NCBI GenBank assembly: GCA_017381365.1
Contig: JAFOCI010000078.1
Location: 1 to 64,000 of the forward strand
Reading direction: 5' to 3'
Source: Treponema sp.
GTDB taxonomy: Bacteria > Spirochaetota > Spirochaetia > Treponematales > Treponemataceae
DNA length: 64,000 nt
In this document: piece after piece, positions 33,523 to 42,998 of the stretch
How positions within the stretch are numbered: position 1 is the stretch's first letter
How the letters are laid out: each line of letters begins with the position of its first letter
Notes under the pieces: model-generated
What the model saw: only the letters and a program-made list of their open reading frames with translations
What the model was told of the DNA's origin: nothing
The model's database searches: none
Position numbers and translations under genes: made by a program

Positions 33523-33978
33523 ATGAAAAAAACACTTCTGACAATCCTGGCACTGTGTTTTCTGACTTTTTCAGCATGTGCTCAATCATCAAAAACTACA
33601 GGTGAAAAAACTATGGGAACAACAATAAACGTAACTGTAAATGGCGTAACAAAGACAACAACACTGGTTGATAATGTTGCAACAAAAGCTCTTCTTGAAC
33701 TTCTTGCAAAAGGTAATGTAACTGTAAAAACTGATGACTACGGCGGATTTGAAAAAGTCGGAACTTTCGGAGCAAGACTTCCAACTGACAATTTCCAGAT
33801 TGATACAGTTCCTGGAGACATCGTTCTTTATCAGGGAAACAATATCAGCTTCTTTTATGACAACAACGGCTGGAGCTACACAATGCTGGGAAAACTTGAT
33901 ATTACTGATGTAAAGGAAATTAAAACTTTCCTTGCAGCAGGGAAGGGCAAGACTGATATTATTTTGAGTTTGAAGTAG
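33523..33978 (+). CDS. Cyclophilin-like lipoprotein
   Basis: A 151-residue lipoprotein (signal KKTLLTILALCFLTFSAC, cysteine at 19) with a cyclophilin-like beta fold: LLELLAKGNVTVKTDDYGGF, RLPTDNFQIDTVPGDIVLYQ, YTMLGKLD. The group lacks clear prolyl isomerase residues and its role is unknown. The last codons are duplicated in a relic at 15251-15276. Confidence 0.8.
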   Translation: MKKTLLTILALCFLTFSACAQSSKTTGEKTMGTTINVTVNGVTKTTTLVDNVATKALLELLAKGNVTVKTDDYGGFEKVGTFGARLPTDNFQIDTVPGDIVLYQGNNISFFYDNNGWSYTMLGKLDITDVKEIKTFLAAGKGKTDIILSLK

Positions 33979-33988
33979 GGAATAGAAT

Positions 33989-34483
33989 ATGAACTTCAAC
34001 AACCTTCTAAAATCAATTTTCGATTACGACCCAGACGGTCCAAACATCCATCACCTGATGGCAGTTCACGGTTACAGCCGCATGATAGCTCAAGCTGAAA
34101 ATGTTGACGAACACACACTCTTTATCACAGAAGCTGCAGCATATCTTCACGATATTGGCGTAAAGGTTAGCAAAGAAAAATACGGAAATTCACAGCCACA
34201 ACATCAGGAAGCAGAAGGCCCTATCATCGCCCGCGAACTTCTTGCCTGTCACAACCTTCCTGCAGAAGATGTGGAACGAATCTGTTTTATCATCGGTCAT
34301 CATCACACATACAAAGCCATTGACGGAATTGATTTCCAGATTCTTGTTGAAGCTGATTTCATCGTAAACCTGATGGAAGGGTACTGTAAACGAGGCTCAA
34401 TCCCTGCAATGAAAGAAAATATATTTAAGACAGAAACAGGAAAATATCTTCTGGAACAGATGTTTGAGAAGTCAGCGAGGTAG
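33989..34483 (+). CDS. HD-domain phosphohydrolase
   Basis: A 164-residue HD protein. Metal ligands can be seen as H in GPNIHHLMAVHGYSRMIA, the HD pair in AAAYLHDIGVKV, then IIGHHHTYKAIDG and LVEADFIVNL. Members hydrolyse nucleotides or related phosphates. It starts 10 bases after the lipoprotein gene. A truncated copy of its 5' end lies at 15293-15392. Confidence 0.88.
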   Translation: MNFNNLLKSIFDYDPDGPNIHHLMAVHGYSRMIAQAENVDEHTLFITEAAAYLHDIGVKVSKEKYGNSQPQHQEAEGPIIARELLACHNLPAEDVERICFIIGHHHTYKAIDGIDFQILVEADFIVNLMEGYCKRGSIPAMKENIFKTETGKYLLEQMFEKSAR

Positions 34484-34489
34484 GGGAGT

Positions 34490-34759
34490 ATGGAAAAGAA
34501 ACCAAAGATCAAAATTACAATCATTGACCGCAAGGGGCCAAAAGGTTGTCATCGTGGCCACAAAGTAGTTGACTCATTCGACTTTGATACTGAACGAGGA
34601 AATCTCTGTCCTATGGCAATGCACGTAGCTTTTCCTTATGTTGATATTCTAAGATACGGCGGAGAAATCCCAGGTCAGCCAAAAGGAACTGCAGTGTTTG
34701 CTTGTCCTGATGTAGATACTTTAAACGTATTCAAAATAGAAAGGATTGAATCAGAATAA
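34490..34759 (+). CDS. TIGR04076-family protein
   Basis: An 89-residue protein with CHRGHKVVDSFDFD, GNLCPMAMHVAFPY and VFACPDVD, the conserved cysteine layout of TIGR04076. The family is small and of unknown function, usually near redox genes. It follows the HD gene by six bases and ends the small-gene cluster. Confidence 0.82.
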   Translation: MEKKPKIKITIIDRKGPKGCHRGHKVVDSFDFDTERGNLCPMAMHVAFPYVDILRYGGEIPGQPKGTAVFACPDVDTLNVFKIERIESE

Positions 34760-34828
34760 GTACTGCAAGAGCCATTTTTAAGATTTTATAAGCTGCTTTG
34801 GTAGACAGATTTGAGATTTATACACAGT

Positions 34829-35611
34829 CTATTTATGTGCGTGAGAGTCTAAGTATCTCATAGCTTCATTAAAATCATTCATAATATATCTTAATTGTTC
34901 TTCGGTATAATGGAATGGAACGCCATCTCTTAATGTTCCAGGGTGTGCAGCTGCATTTCCAGCAATTCTTACTTTATCATAAACCTTGAAATCATTTTTC
35001 TTGAAAAGATTATATGGTTTTTCATTCATACAATCCAAAAGATCATTTAATCCAATATCCCTTTGATGTCCATCTTTCTTATAATGTGTACGCTTATAAT
35101 CTTCATTAATTAAATTGGCTTCTTTTTCAAAGTATGTCCATAACCCTATTTCAAGACAGGTCCTGAAAATGACAATAGCCATAGCTGGCTCTGAACCAAT
35201 TCGTGATACTGATGATATAGCAAGGTATCTAATATAGTCATCAAGATTTGCATAGTAATGAATATTAAAATAGACATCCCATTGGATATTAAATATATCC
35301 TGAGTAAGGTTTAAATCAGAGGTCATAAATCCACCTCTGTCGAGTCGGTTTAAGAAGTACTTAGCTCTTTTTCTCCAATGTCTAACAGGAAGCCCTGTTT
35401 TTTCGTCTGCAGCTTGCTTATAAAATTCTTTTGCTTCATTCTTTTTAGACATACATTCAAGAGCTATAGCTTTTTCAAAAAGGAGCATTTTATCATCTTG
35501 TAATGTTGTTAACTCATCGAAAGGTTCTGTAGTCCCCCCTAAAACGGAGTTTTTTGACGCTGCTATTAATTTATTCCATGCATCACGCCATTCAATTTGT
35601 TCTTCTGACAT
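34829..35611 (-). CDS. Helical protein with DUF4145-like C-terminus
   Basis: A 260-residue protein. The first 100 residues are charged and TPR-like (LLFEKAIALECMSKKNEAKE); the C-terminal half has AIVIFRTCLEIGLWTYFEKE and VRIAGNAAAHPG, resembling DUF4145/HEPN-like domains found with restriction systems. HEPN-like R-x4-6-H motifs are not clear. It is the only minus-strand gene in this part of the island; its role is unknown. Confidence 0.55.
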   Translation of the reverse strand: MSEEQIEWRDAWNKLIAASKNSVLGGTTEPFDELTTLQDDKMLLFEKAIALECMSKKNEAKEFYKQAADEKTGLPVRHWRKRAKYFLNRLDRGGFMTSDLNLTQDIFNIQWDVYFNIHYYANLDDYIRYLAISSVSRIGSEPAMAIVIFRTCLEIGLWTYFEKEANLINEDYKRTHYKKDGHQRDIGLNDLLDCMNEKPYNLFKKNDFKVYDKVRIAGNAAAHPGTLRDGVPFHYTEEQLRYIMNDFNEAMRYLDSHAHK

Positions 35612-36071
35612 AAATTCCCCTTATTTTTATGAAAAAATCTTGACGAAATTGAAATTGAGTATTATATATAAAATATAGTCAGTTTTCTGACAAAATTATA
35701 ACACTACTTTTAGGAGTTTGCCATATAGGATTTAGAGCCCAACCGAATTTTGGGAGAAACTAGCTAAATGCTAAGATCACGATTAACAAAATTATTCGGT
35801 TTTACAAATGACGCAATAAGTGTCTTTGTTGAGTTGGCTTTATCTGTATTAAAAAAATACAGTTGTAATCCTAGTGCAGTTTCAGTAAGAAACCGCAGAG
35901 AAGAGGCAGACTTTTTTTATTTTAAAGATTTATACAATCTTTTTATAAATAGGTCTCTTTTAAATCCAAACAATTTAGTTTCTCACAATTGGTATTAATC
36001 AGAAATCTTACTCCTGACTAATAGCTTGTATTACTTTTCCTAATTGAATTTTCGATCTTAAGGAGACTTTT
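35612..36071. other. Gap with one doubtful short ORF
   Basis: AT-rich stretch holding the promoter region of the minus gene and a 76-codon plus-strand ORF (35768-35998, containing LTKLFGFTNDAISVFVELAL). The ORF has no recognisable family and no good ribosome binding site. AAGGAG at 36060-36065 serves the next gene. Confidence 0.35.
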
Positions 36072-36680
36072 ATGAAAATTATCTATCTTATTTCCTGTTG
36101 TAAGGAAAAGCTTTCTTATTCTGCAAAAGCAAAAGATCTTTACCAGAGTGAAGGCTTCAATAAACGTCTTTCCGAGGCACTCTCTCACAATCCGGATGAA
36201 ATATTAATACTCTCAGCAAAACACCATATTGTAGAACTTGATCATGTTCTTGAACCTTATGATGTTTGCCTTTCAAATCAGACTGTAGGTGAACAGAAAA
36301 AGTGGTCAGAGATATGTCTTGCAGACCTTTCATCAAGATTTAATTTAAAAGAAGACAGATTCATAATCCTGGCAAATGAAGATTATTATAGATATCTTAT
36401 TGGTCAGTACAGAATCGAAAACTATGAAACTCCTTCTGAACAGGAACAGCTTCATACCATTTCAGGAAATACAAATCTATCCATTATTCATAATTTTCTC
36501 TCTAAATCCGGCAAACCATATTGTGATGACTGTCTCAGTCTTCTGACAGGCATAAAACCGCGTCAGCAGATTAATCAGATTTGCAATAGAAACACCAATG
36601 TTATCTGTAGAAATGATTACGAATGTTGCTTCAACTGCAATAAATACAAAATAGTAAGAACTTTGAAAAAAAAGTTTTAA
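36072..36680 (+). CDS. DUF6884-like protein with C-terminal zinc finger
   Basis: A 202-residue protein. IYLISCCKEKL, AKDLYQSEGFNKRL, ILILSAKHHIVELDHVLEPY and NQTVGEQKKW match DUF6884, a family with a nucleoside deoxyribosyltransferase-like fold often found near phage-defence or DNA-modification genes. After residue 145 come CDDCLSLL and CCFNCNKYK, a probable zinc site. The substrate is unknown. It precedes the TerY-P operon on the same strand. Confidence 0.7.
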   Translation: MKIIYLISCCKEKLSYSAKAKDLYQSEGFNKRLSEALSHNPDEILILSAKHHIVELDHVLEPYDVCLSNQTVGEQKKWSEICLADLSSRFNLKEDRFIILANEDYYRYLIGQYRIENYETPSEQEQLHTISGNTNLSIIHNFLSKSGKPYCDDCLSLLTGIKPRQQINQICNRNTNVICRNDYECCFNCNKYKIVRTLKKKF

Positions 36681-36732
36681 AAATGGAAACATTTTAAGGA
36701 AATCATTCCCTAAAGAATTATTGGAGCTGACA

Positions 36733-37064
36733 ATGGCAGGATTAATTACTTTGGTTGTTATTTTATTTCTTTTCATTACTTTTTACCGACAATCGTGCTC
36801 TGGTACAGAAGAAATAAATGTCCAAAATGTGGCGGCTGGAAAACACTTTCGTTTGTAAAGGAAGTGGTAACTGATAAGGCTGTTGGTCATGACCGGAACC
36901 GGTATGGAAGTGGTGGAGGTTATCACAGATACGGAGGATTGAGAGGGCTTCATTCTTCACATACCAGTGATCAGCCATTTATTCGTTACTGGGTGGAAGA
37001 ACGATATATCTGCACTAAGTGTAAGCGTCATGTTTCCATTCATACAAGGAAGGATAAAAGATGA
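36733..37064 (+). CDS. Membrane-anchored zinc-ribbon protein, frameshifted after the membrane segment
   Basis: The ATG at 36733 opens with a hydrophobic helix (GLITLVVILFLFITF). At a TTTTT tract (36780-36784) one base is missing: with six T the chain reads on as LPTIVLWYRRNKCPKCGG in the frame that continues to 37064. The soluble part has CPKCGGWKTL and CTKCKRHV, two halves of a zinc ribbon. As given, only an internal ATG at 36795 yields the ribbon. The stop overlaps the next ATG. Could be phase variation, a real mutation or a sequence error. Confidence 0.55.
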
Positions 37065-37480
37065 TTGAAGAAAAGTATCCTGGAAATAAAGGAACAGAAA
37101 ATAAGGTACAGGCAAAAGTAATTTTAGCAAGATGTCCTTATGAAATGAGAAAGTCTGAGAATATATTTGGAATGAGGATCCAAAAATACGGTTCGGACTG
37201 GAAAAGAACCTGGGCTTTTAAAATCGATTTTGAAAAGGCTCATCATGAAGGCTATGGCAAGGAGATAACATCAGGATCTTTTATTCCTGAAGCAAATTAT
37301 CCTGGATGTCCATATTGCGGAAGCATGAATCTTGCACAGTGTTCATGTGGAAAATCTTTCTGTTTCAAAAGTGAAAAGGGATTATATCAAAGAGAAATGT
37401 CGTTGACCTGTCCATGGTGCGGACAGACCGGGACTTACAGAACAGCTGAAAACTTAAATCTGGAAGGTGGTGGTTATTAA
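37061..37480 (+). CDS. Zinc-ribbon protein of the TerY-P cluster
   Basis: A 139-residue protein with CPYCGSMNLAQCSCGKSFC and CPWCGQTGTY, a double zinc ribbon like the C-terminal ribbons of TerY proteins. The N-terminal half is unrecognised. It overlaps the previous gene by four bases and the kinase gene starts just after its stop, which suggests one operon. It may tether the kinase/phosphatase/VWA complex to targets. Confidence 0.65.
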   Translation: MIEEKYPGNKGTENKVQAKVILARCPYEMRKSENIFGMRIQKYGSDWKRTWAFKIDFEKAHHEGYGKEITSGSFIPEANYPGCPYCGSMNLAQCSCGKSFCFKSEKGLYQREMSLTCPWCGQTGTYRTAENLNLEGGGY

Positions 37481-37481
37481 A

Positions 37482-38780
37482 ATGGAATTTAGAAAAGGAA
37501 CAAATATTCCTCTTGAAGGAGGAAAAACAGCACAGGTTATAGACAAGATTGGTGAAGGCGGACAGGGAATTGTTTACTCTGTAAAAATTGATGGCAAGGA
37601 TTATGCGCTAAAGTGGTATACATTCAAGTTCCAGAATAAAAAGGGATTCAGGAATAATCTTCAGGAAAATATTAAAAACGGTGCTCCTGACAGAAAGTTC
37701 CTTTGGCCTTTGTATCTGACTGCAGAAAAAAATAACAGTTTTGGATATGTAATGGAACTCCGTCCGAAACGTTTTTCAGAGTTCTCTGACATTCTAAACA
37801 ACAAAGTGAGATTTTCGTCCACTGAGGTAATGGTTACTGCAGCCCTTAATATTGTAAATGCATTCAGAACATTACACCGTAAAGGTCTTAGTTACCAGGA
37901 TTTGAACGACGGCAACTTCTTTATAGATGTAAACAATGGTGATGTTTTGATCTGTGACAATGACAATGTTACTCCAGACGGCATGAAAAACGCTGGAAAC
38001 ATTGGCGGTAAACCTGGATATATGGCTCCAGAAATAGTTTGTGGAAAGATGCATCCGTATTCGCTCACCGACTGTCATTCACTTGCAGTAATTTTGTTTA
38101 AGTTGTTCTGTCGGCACGATCCTCTTATGGGAAAAGCTTATGTAGACAGTGTTTGCATTACTGAAAAGCGTGAATATGAACTCTATGGAAAGAATCCGGT
38201 ATTTATTTTCGATCCAAATGATTCGTCTAATAAGCCGGTTCCAGGAGTACATCCAAATCCAATTAAACTCTGGCCGCGTTATCCAAAGTTTATACAGGAT
38301 GCATTCATAAAGTCATTTTGTGAAGGAATGAAGAATCCGAATCAACGACTGCCAGAGAATGAATGGCAGAAACTGTTAATCAGATTCAGGGGAACACTCC
38401 TCAAGTGTCCTCATTGTTCAAGTGAAATATGTCTGGTCACAGTTCCACACGGAGAAACATTAACTTTTGACTGTGGAAGCAGCTACAGCTATCCGTATTC
38501 ACTTTTATCTGGCAAATACAAGATTCCAGTTTTCCCTGGAGCAAAGCTGTATAAGTGTCAGACTGTAAAAGATTGTGATGATTATTCTTCAGTAACAGGA
38601 GAAGTAATTATGAATAAAAATAACCCAGCTTTATGGGGGATAAAAAATCTTTCCGATTCTGTATGGAAATTTACTGCAGAAGGAAAGGAAACGAAGGATA
38701 TTGCAAAAGGATCCGTGATACCTGTTGCAAATAATGTCAAAATTGCCTTTGAAAATATCGAGGCAAAAATCAGTAAGTAA
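37482..38780 (+). CDS. Serine/threonine protein kinase of the TerY-P triad
   Basis: A 432-residue kinase. The glycine loop is IGEGGQGIVYSV, the lysine is in YALKWY, the catalytic loop is YQDLNDGNFF, and the metal site reads CDNDNV in place of DFG, as in TerY-P kinases. GYMAPEIV is the activation-segment end. After residue 300 there is a zinc ribbon (CPHCSSEICL) and a beta-rich tail. In the known triad, kinase, phosphatase and VWA protein act in stress or phage response. The start 37482 lies shortly after the previous stop. Confidence 0.88.
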   Translation: MEFRKGTNIPLEGGKTAQVIDKIGEGGQGIVYSVKIDGKDYALKWYTFKFQNKKGFRNNLQENIKNGAPDRKFLWPLYLTAEKNNSFGYVMELRPKRFSEFSDILNNKVRFSSTEVMVTAALNIVNAFRTLHRKGLSYQDLNDGNFFIDVNNGDVLICDNDNVTPDGMKNAGNIGGKPGYMAPEIVCGKMHPYSLTDCHSLAVILFKLFCRHDPLMGKAYVDSVCITEKREYELYGKNPVFIFDPNDSSNKPVPGVHPNPIKLWPRYPKFIQDAFIKSFCEGMKNPNQRLPENEWQKLLIRFRGTLLKCPHCSSEICLVTVPHGETLTFDCGSSYSYPYSLLSGKYKIPVFPGAKLYKCQTVKDCDDYSSVTGEVIMNKNNPALWGIKNLSDSVWKFTAEGKETKDIAKGSVIPVANNVKIAFENIEAKISK

Positions 38781-38801
38781 TTTTTGGAGGTTTGTCGAAC
38801 T

Positions 38802-39527
38802 ATGGGAATGTTTGATGATGTTGAAGGAATTGTAAAAAGACAGATGGTTTTATTCTTTGTTGTAGATACTTCTGGTTCTATGCAGGGAACAAAAATAGGT
38901 GCTGTAAATACAGCTATTCGTGAAGTTCTTCTCGAACTTAAAGATGCCAGCGGTTCGGACATTGACCTTAAGGTTGCATGTCTTACTTTCTCAAGTGGCT
39001 GTAAATGGATGTATCCGACACCAATATCTTCGGAAAGTTTTCAGTGGAGCAATGTTAATGCAGAGGGAGTTACTGATTTAGGACAGGCCTGTCGTGAACT
39101 CAGTGACAAACTCTCTAAAAATGGTTTTCTTAAAGCTCCTTCAGGTTCTGTTGCTCCTGCAATTTTCCTGATGTCAGACGGTGAACCAACAGATGATTTT
39201 GAATCTGGCCTTTCGCTTTTGAAACAGAACAACTGGTTCAAATATGCAATCAAGGTTGCAGTAGCAATCGGTGATGATGCAAACAAGGAAGCACTCGCAA
39301 AGTTTACAGGAAATACAGAAGCAGTAATTACTGTTCATACTCCAGAAGCTTTGAAAAAGTGGATTCGTAAGGTTTCCATCACATCTTCACAGATTGGAAG
39401 TAAAGGTCAGCCGGCAACAGACGGACAGATTCCTTCAAAGCAGGATGCAATGATTGATGAAATCAAGGATATTCAGCAGGAAGAAGCCGATATGGATTCT
39501 ATTTCTACCAGCGATGATGACTGGTAA
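38802..39527 (+). CDS. terY: TerY-type von Willebrand A protein
   Basis: A 241-residue VWA protein. The MIDAS metal site is complete: DTSGSMQ, T in GVTDLGQA and D in MSDGEPTDD. The C-terminal 50 residues are acidic and polar. GGAGG lies 11 bases before the ATG at 38802. VWA, kinase and PP2C in this order constitute a TerY-P triad, associated with tellurite/chemical stress and anti-phage islands. Confidence 0.88.
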   Translation: MGMFDDVEGIVKRQMVLFFVVDTSGSMQGTKIGAVNTAIREVLLELKDASGSDIDLKVACLTFSSGCKWMYPTPISSESFQWSNVNAEGVTDLGQACRELSDKLSKNGFLKAPSGSVAPAIFLMSDGEPTDDFESGLSLLKQNNWFKYAIKVAVAIGDDANKEALAKFTGNTEAVITVHTPEALKKWIRKVSITSSQIGSKGQPATDGQIPSKQDAMIDEIKDIQQEEADMDSISTSDDDW

Positions 39528-39538
39528 AGGCGGAAACC

Positions 39539-40384
39539 ATGCTTGTTACATTGTCAGAAAGATGTCAGGGAAGTTCACATCAAAAGGATAACAAGCCGCT
39601 TCAGGATTATTGTCTTGCTACGAGCGATAAACTTAAAACTTATGCTTATGCACTCGTAGCAGATGGCCATGGAGGTGAGAAGTACATTCGCAGTGACAGA
39701 GGATCTGAGATTGCTGTTCGTTGTGGTGTTCAGTGTACAAATGAACTCCTCAAGCAGATATATTCATATATTCCTGGGAAGAAACAGAACCTGATTAAGA
39801 AAAATCTGGAACTGCTTTGTGTGAAGATATCCATGAGATGGAAAGAGGAAGTAATTAAGCATTTCAATGAGAATCCATTAACAGAGGATGAACTTAAGCA
39901 ATTGGAAGAGCAGGGGATATTAATTCCAATAAAAGAAGAAGATATTCCTGTATTATACGGTTCAACATTACTGGAAGCGGTGTATTTCGAAATGTTTAAT
40001 TTCTGGTTTGCCTTGCAGATTGGAGATGGGAAATGTGCTGTCATTAAAGAAAATGACTCAGTTGTTTTTCCCTCTGAATTAGAAAACGAAAAGCTTGGTT
40101 TTGGCGTAACGACATCATTGTGCAGTAAGAATGCACCATCTGAATTTCGTTATGTATTCGGGTTCGAAAAGATAAATGGAATTTCAGTAATGAGTGACGG
40201 TATGACCGACTCATTTGATGCCGCAAAATTACCTGATTTTATTTTGAACCTGAAAACCAATACGGTGGAAGACTGTAAAAATACAGTTTCAGAACTGAAA
40301 GCTTTTCTTCCTGTTCTTTCGGAACAGGGCAGTGGGGATGATATTTCCATTTCTGCCATCTTTTCAAAGAAAGGATTTATATGA
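39539..40384 (+). CDS. PP2C-family protein phosphatase of the TerY-P triad
   Basis: A 281-residue phosphatase with metal-binding motifs VADGHGGEKY, SVMSDGMTDSF and GDDISISAIF. It should remove phosphates added by the kinase two genes upstream. It begins 11 bases after terY and its stop overlaps the next ATG by four bases, so it belongs to the same operon. Confidence 0.88.
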   Translation: MLVTLSERCQGSSHQKDNKPLQDYCLATSDKLKTYAYALVADGHGGEKYIRSDRGSEIAVRCGVQCTNELLKQIYSYIPGKKQNLIKKNLELLCVKISMRWKEEVIKHFNENPLTEDELKQLEEQGILIPIKEEDIPVLYGSTLLEAVYFEMFNFWFALQIGDGKCAVIKENDSVVFPSELENEKLGFGVTTSLCSKNAPSEFRYVFGFEKINGISVMSDGMTDSFDAAKLPDFILNLKTNTVEDCKNTVSELKAFLPVLSEQGSGDDISISAIFSKKGFI

Positions 40385-41121
40385 CTCTTTATGAAAAGTT
40401 TGAAGAACTTATTACTAAACATAAAACAGAAGTTCTGGACAATTCTGAATGGTGTAAGGCCTTTTTCAGAAAATCAGGATTGAACGAAGATAATCTTGAA
40501 ACAAGATTATTCTTCATGTTGCTTGATAAGAATGTTGCTTTGGAAATAAGAAAGGTAACATACAAAAGAAATCTTTCTACAGACTACAATATTGCAATTG
40601 CGGTATATGCAAAAATGTTTGACAGCCTTAGTGTTCCGAATGCATGTGAAGAAATTCTTATCAGGCACATTATTGGAATTATTAATGTCTTTAAGAAGAA
40701 ACGATTAATTGATTTTGACTATGTATTGGAGGAACATAATCCACAAGTTCTAGATAATCTGCAGGATTCAGTAACTATGATGATTAAAACCCTCACTCCT
40801 GTGTTTCTTTCAGATTCTGCAAGAGTTGAAGGTTATCTTCGGGATATTTCAGGTAATTCAATTGATGACTTTGAAATCAAATCATTTCTTGTATTCATTA
40901 CAGCTTTGAATGCTGAAAACGTGAAGTTTTCAAAAACAAATATGAGGAATCTGTATTTCTTAAAGATATTGGATAATGCGTTGAATGAATCCGAATTGAT
41001 TTATGAACCTTTGGAAAGACAAAAAAGATATTTTCGGAAAGAGGTAGAGGAGGAACGGAATAGAGATGATGACAGAAACAAACTTAAAAGAAATATTAAA
41101 GACTTTATTTTCACTCGATGA
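40381..41121 (+). CDS. Unknown helical protein in the TerY-P operon
   Basis: A 246-residue, largely alpha-helical, charged protein with no membrane segment and no motif I recognise; the C-terminus is a lysine/arginine/glutamate-rich helix. It overlaps the phosphatase gene (four bases) and the next gene (56 bases). By position it is an accessory or substrate of the kinase/phosphatase pair. Confidence 0.6.
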   Translation: MTLYEKFEELITKHKTEVLDNSEWCKAFFRKSGLNEDNLETRLFFMLLDKNVALEIRKVTYKRNLSTDYNIAIAVYAKMFDSLSVPNACEEILIRHIIGIINVFKKKRLIDFDYVLEEHNPQVLDNLQDSVTMMIKTLTPVFLSDSARVEGYLRDISGNSIDDFEIKSFLVFITALNAENVKFSKTNMRNLYFLKILDNALNESELIYEPLERQKRYFRKEVEEERNRDDDRNKLKRNIKDFIFTR

Positions 41122-41479
41122 TGAACATCTGCTGCCAATCACAACGAACTGGTTTGTCCCAGAAATTAAGTCCAGGACAAATGAAGATACTATTGGTTAC
41201 AGAATACAGTCAAAATCAATCAGAGAAGAAAAGGGAAGAAAATATCTCAGGGCAAGTTTCAGATTATCGTTTGTTGGCGAGCACGCTGAAGAACTGTCTC
41301 AGGAAGTTTTACTGTGGCAGTGTGATGAAAAAGCAGATGGTCTTTTTGAGAAATATAATGTTCAAATTGACTATTCTGGAATGTCAGTTTTCTCATATCC
41401 AATAAAAGATAGCAATAAAATAGCCTGGATTGTAGATCTTTCTACAAAGTCATTTTTGGATAAAGAAGAAGGAGTGTAG
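41066..41479 (+). CDS. Unknown small protein in the TerY-P operon
   Basis: A 137-residue protein with a beta-rich middle (YLRASFRLSFVGEHAEEL, VLLWQCDEKADGL). GAGGAGG upstream supports a start inside the previous gene. The long overlap implies translational coupling. No family is recognised. Confidence 0.55.
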   Translation: MMTETNLKEILKTLFSLDDEHLLPITTNWFVPEIKSRTNEDTIGYRIQSKSIREEKGRKYLRASFRLSFVGEHAEELSQEVLLWQCDEKADGLFEKYNVQIDYSGMSVFSYPIKDSNKIAWIVDLSTKSFLDKEEGV

Positions 41480-41485
41480 GGGAAC

Positions 41486-41842
41486 ATGGCATTAACAATT
41501 GAGTTATTCGCAATAGTCCTTGTTCTTATTTTTGCTGAACTAATGGGAATATTTATTGGTCATGATTTAAGAGAAGCAAAAGTAGAACGTAAGCGAACAT
41601 CTTTTAAATTTTTGAAATCGAAATCAGGAATTCTTAGGCTCGATACAAAAACTGGTCAGGTTGTCTTAATCAAAAAGCAAAATGAAGAAACAGAAGTACA
41701 CAAAGGCAAAAGATTTCCAAATTCAGCAGGTTATTTTGACTTAATTGAAAATGGAAATGATAATTATGTACTGTACGATACATGGACCGGATATTGTACA
41801 GTTTTGAATGAAAATGGTGATGTACCTACAAATTGGTGGTAA
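41486..41842 (+). CDS. Single-pass membrane protein in the TerY-P operon
   Basis: A 118-residue protein with one N-terminal membrane helix (IELFAIVLVLIFAELMGIFI) and a small beta-rich cytoplasmic or external domain (GILRLDTKTGQVVLIKK, DNYVLYDTWTGYCTV). The helix contains no lipobox. Unrecognised; it may anchor the complex at the membrane. Confidence 0.55.
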   Translation: MALTIELFAIVLVLIFAELMGIFIGHDLREAKVERKRTSFKFLKSKSGILRLDTKTGQVVLIKKQNEETEVHKGKRFPNSAGYFDLIENGNDNYVLYDTWTGYCTVLNENGDVPTNWW

Positions 41843-41845
41843 AAA

Positions 41846-42992
41846 ATGAATAATGAAAATATGACAAGAAAAGAAATTGACGCAGTATATAAAAGCTTTC
41901 AGAAATTAGAATCTCTTCGTAATGCTCTTTTTACGGATGGTTAATACGGAAGATATTTATGAAATATTCAAGTTCTTTAATCGTATCAAAGAAATAATGG
42001 GAAACTTTAGTACTGATGTAAGTTATATTTCCTGCTTAATTGCTAAAGATTATTTGTGTAGTCAGTTCAATCTTGGTCACTATGATGTATCAGAAAAATC
42101 TCAGTCAGCTCCAGGCCCAGACATAGAAGTATATACGGCCGAAGGAAAAAAAATTATTGCAGAAATAAAATCTACAATTCCATATAAAGAAAATGATTTT
42201 GGTTCACAGCAGATTGATTCATTACGCAATGATTTTTCAAAATTGAAAAACTCAAGTGCTGATTACAAATATATGTTTGTTACAAATGAATCTGCCTATA
42301 ATATTCTGAATAAAAAATATTCAGCTGAACTTGAAGGAATAATGCTTGTCTTGTTAGAACGAAAAAAATATAACAATGAAATAAAATTATCAGATTTTGC
42401 TGATGATAAAATGATTGAAGCATTATTAAATAATAACATTGAAGTTATTTTACAGAATGCTTTTAAAGAAGCTTATAAATCAACTTTTGGAGATTCTAAT
42501 AATTTCATAGTTGATATTCATTATTCTGAAGAAGAAAACGATATACTTATCCGCTTTTATGAAGAAAAGGAAGTTGTAGAAGACGTATATTCTGAAAAAT
42601 CAGAGATTGAGTTAGAAGAAGCTAAAACTATTCGAATTGCATCAAAAATTGGCGATAGATTGGTAATTCCATTTGATAAATCTTTACTTACAAAAGAATC
42701 TGTAATTATTGCATTGCAGAATATATTCCAAGACATTCACATGCAGTATGAAAAAACAAAACCATCAGTTTCAGCCCCTTCATCTGGTATAATTCCATCA
42801 TCGGCTTCTGGAGGAAGATTCAGATCATACTATGAAGAATATAAACCATACCATCGTTATGGAGTAAAAACAAAGACAGAGGAAGAGGTTGATAGAGAAT
42901 ATGGATCAGGCTATTATGATGCAGGTTCAAATCCGTTCCCATTTAATAACTCAGAATCTGAGGATGATTACGGTGATGATTCTTGGGCATAA
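41846..42992 (+). CDS. PD-(D/E)XK-like nuclease protein with an N-terminal frameshift
   Basis: The ATG at 41846 begins MTRKEIDAVYKSFQKLESL but stops at TAA near 41942. The main frame, open from 41922, continues with NTEDIYEIFKFFNRI as if joined at the TTTTT tract 41928-41932, so one base appears gained or lost. The body has GPDIEVYTAEGKKIIAEIKS, a PD-(D/E)XK nuclease pattern, and ends in a proline/tyrosine-rich acidic tail. As given, translation might start at the poorly placed ATG 41922. It is a plausible DNA-cleaving effector of the triad. Confidence 0.6.
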
Positions 42993-42998
42993 TTGTAT

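Noticed and set aside
35768-35998. 76-codon ORF before the DUF6884 gene
   Set aside because: No ribosome binding site and no recognised domain; noted only in the description of the gap.
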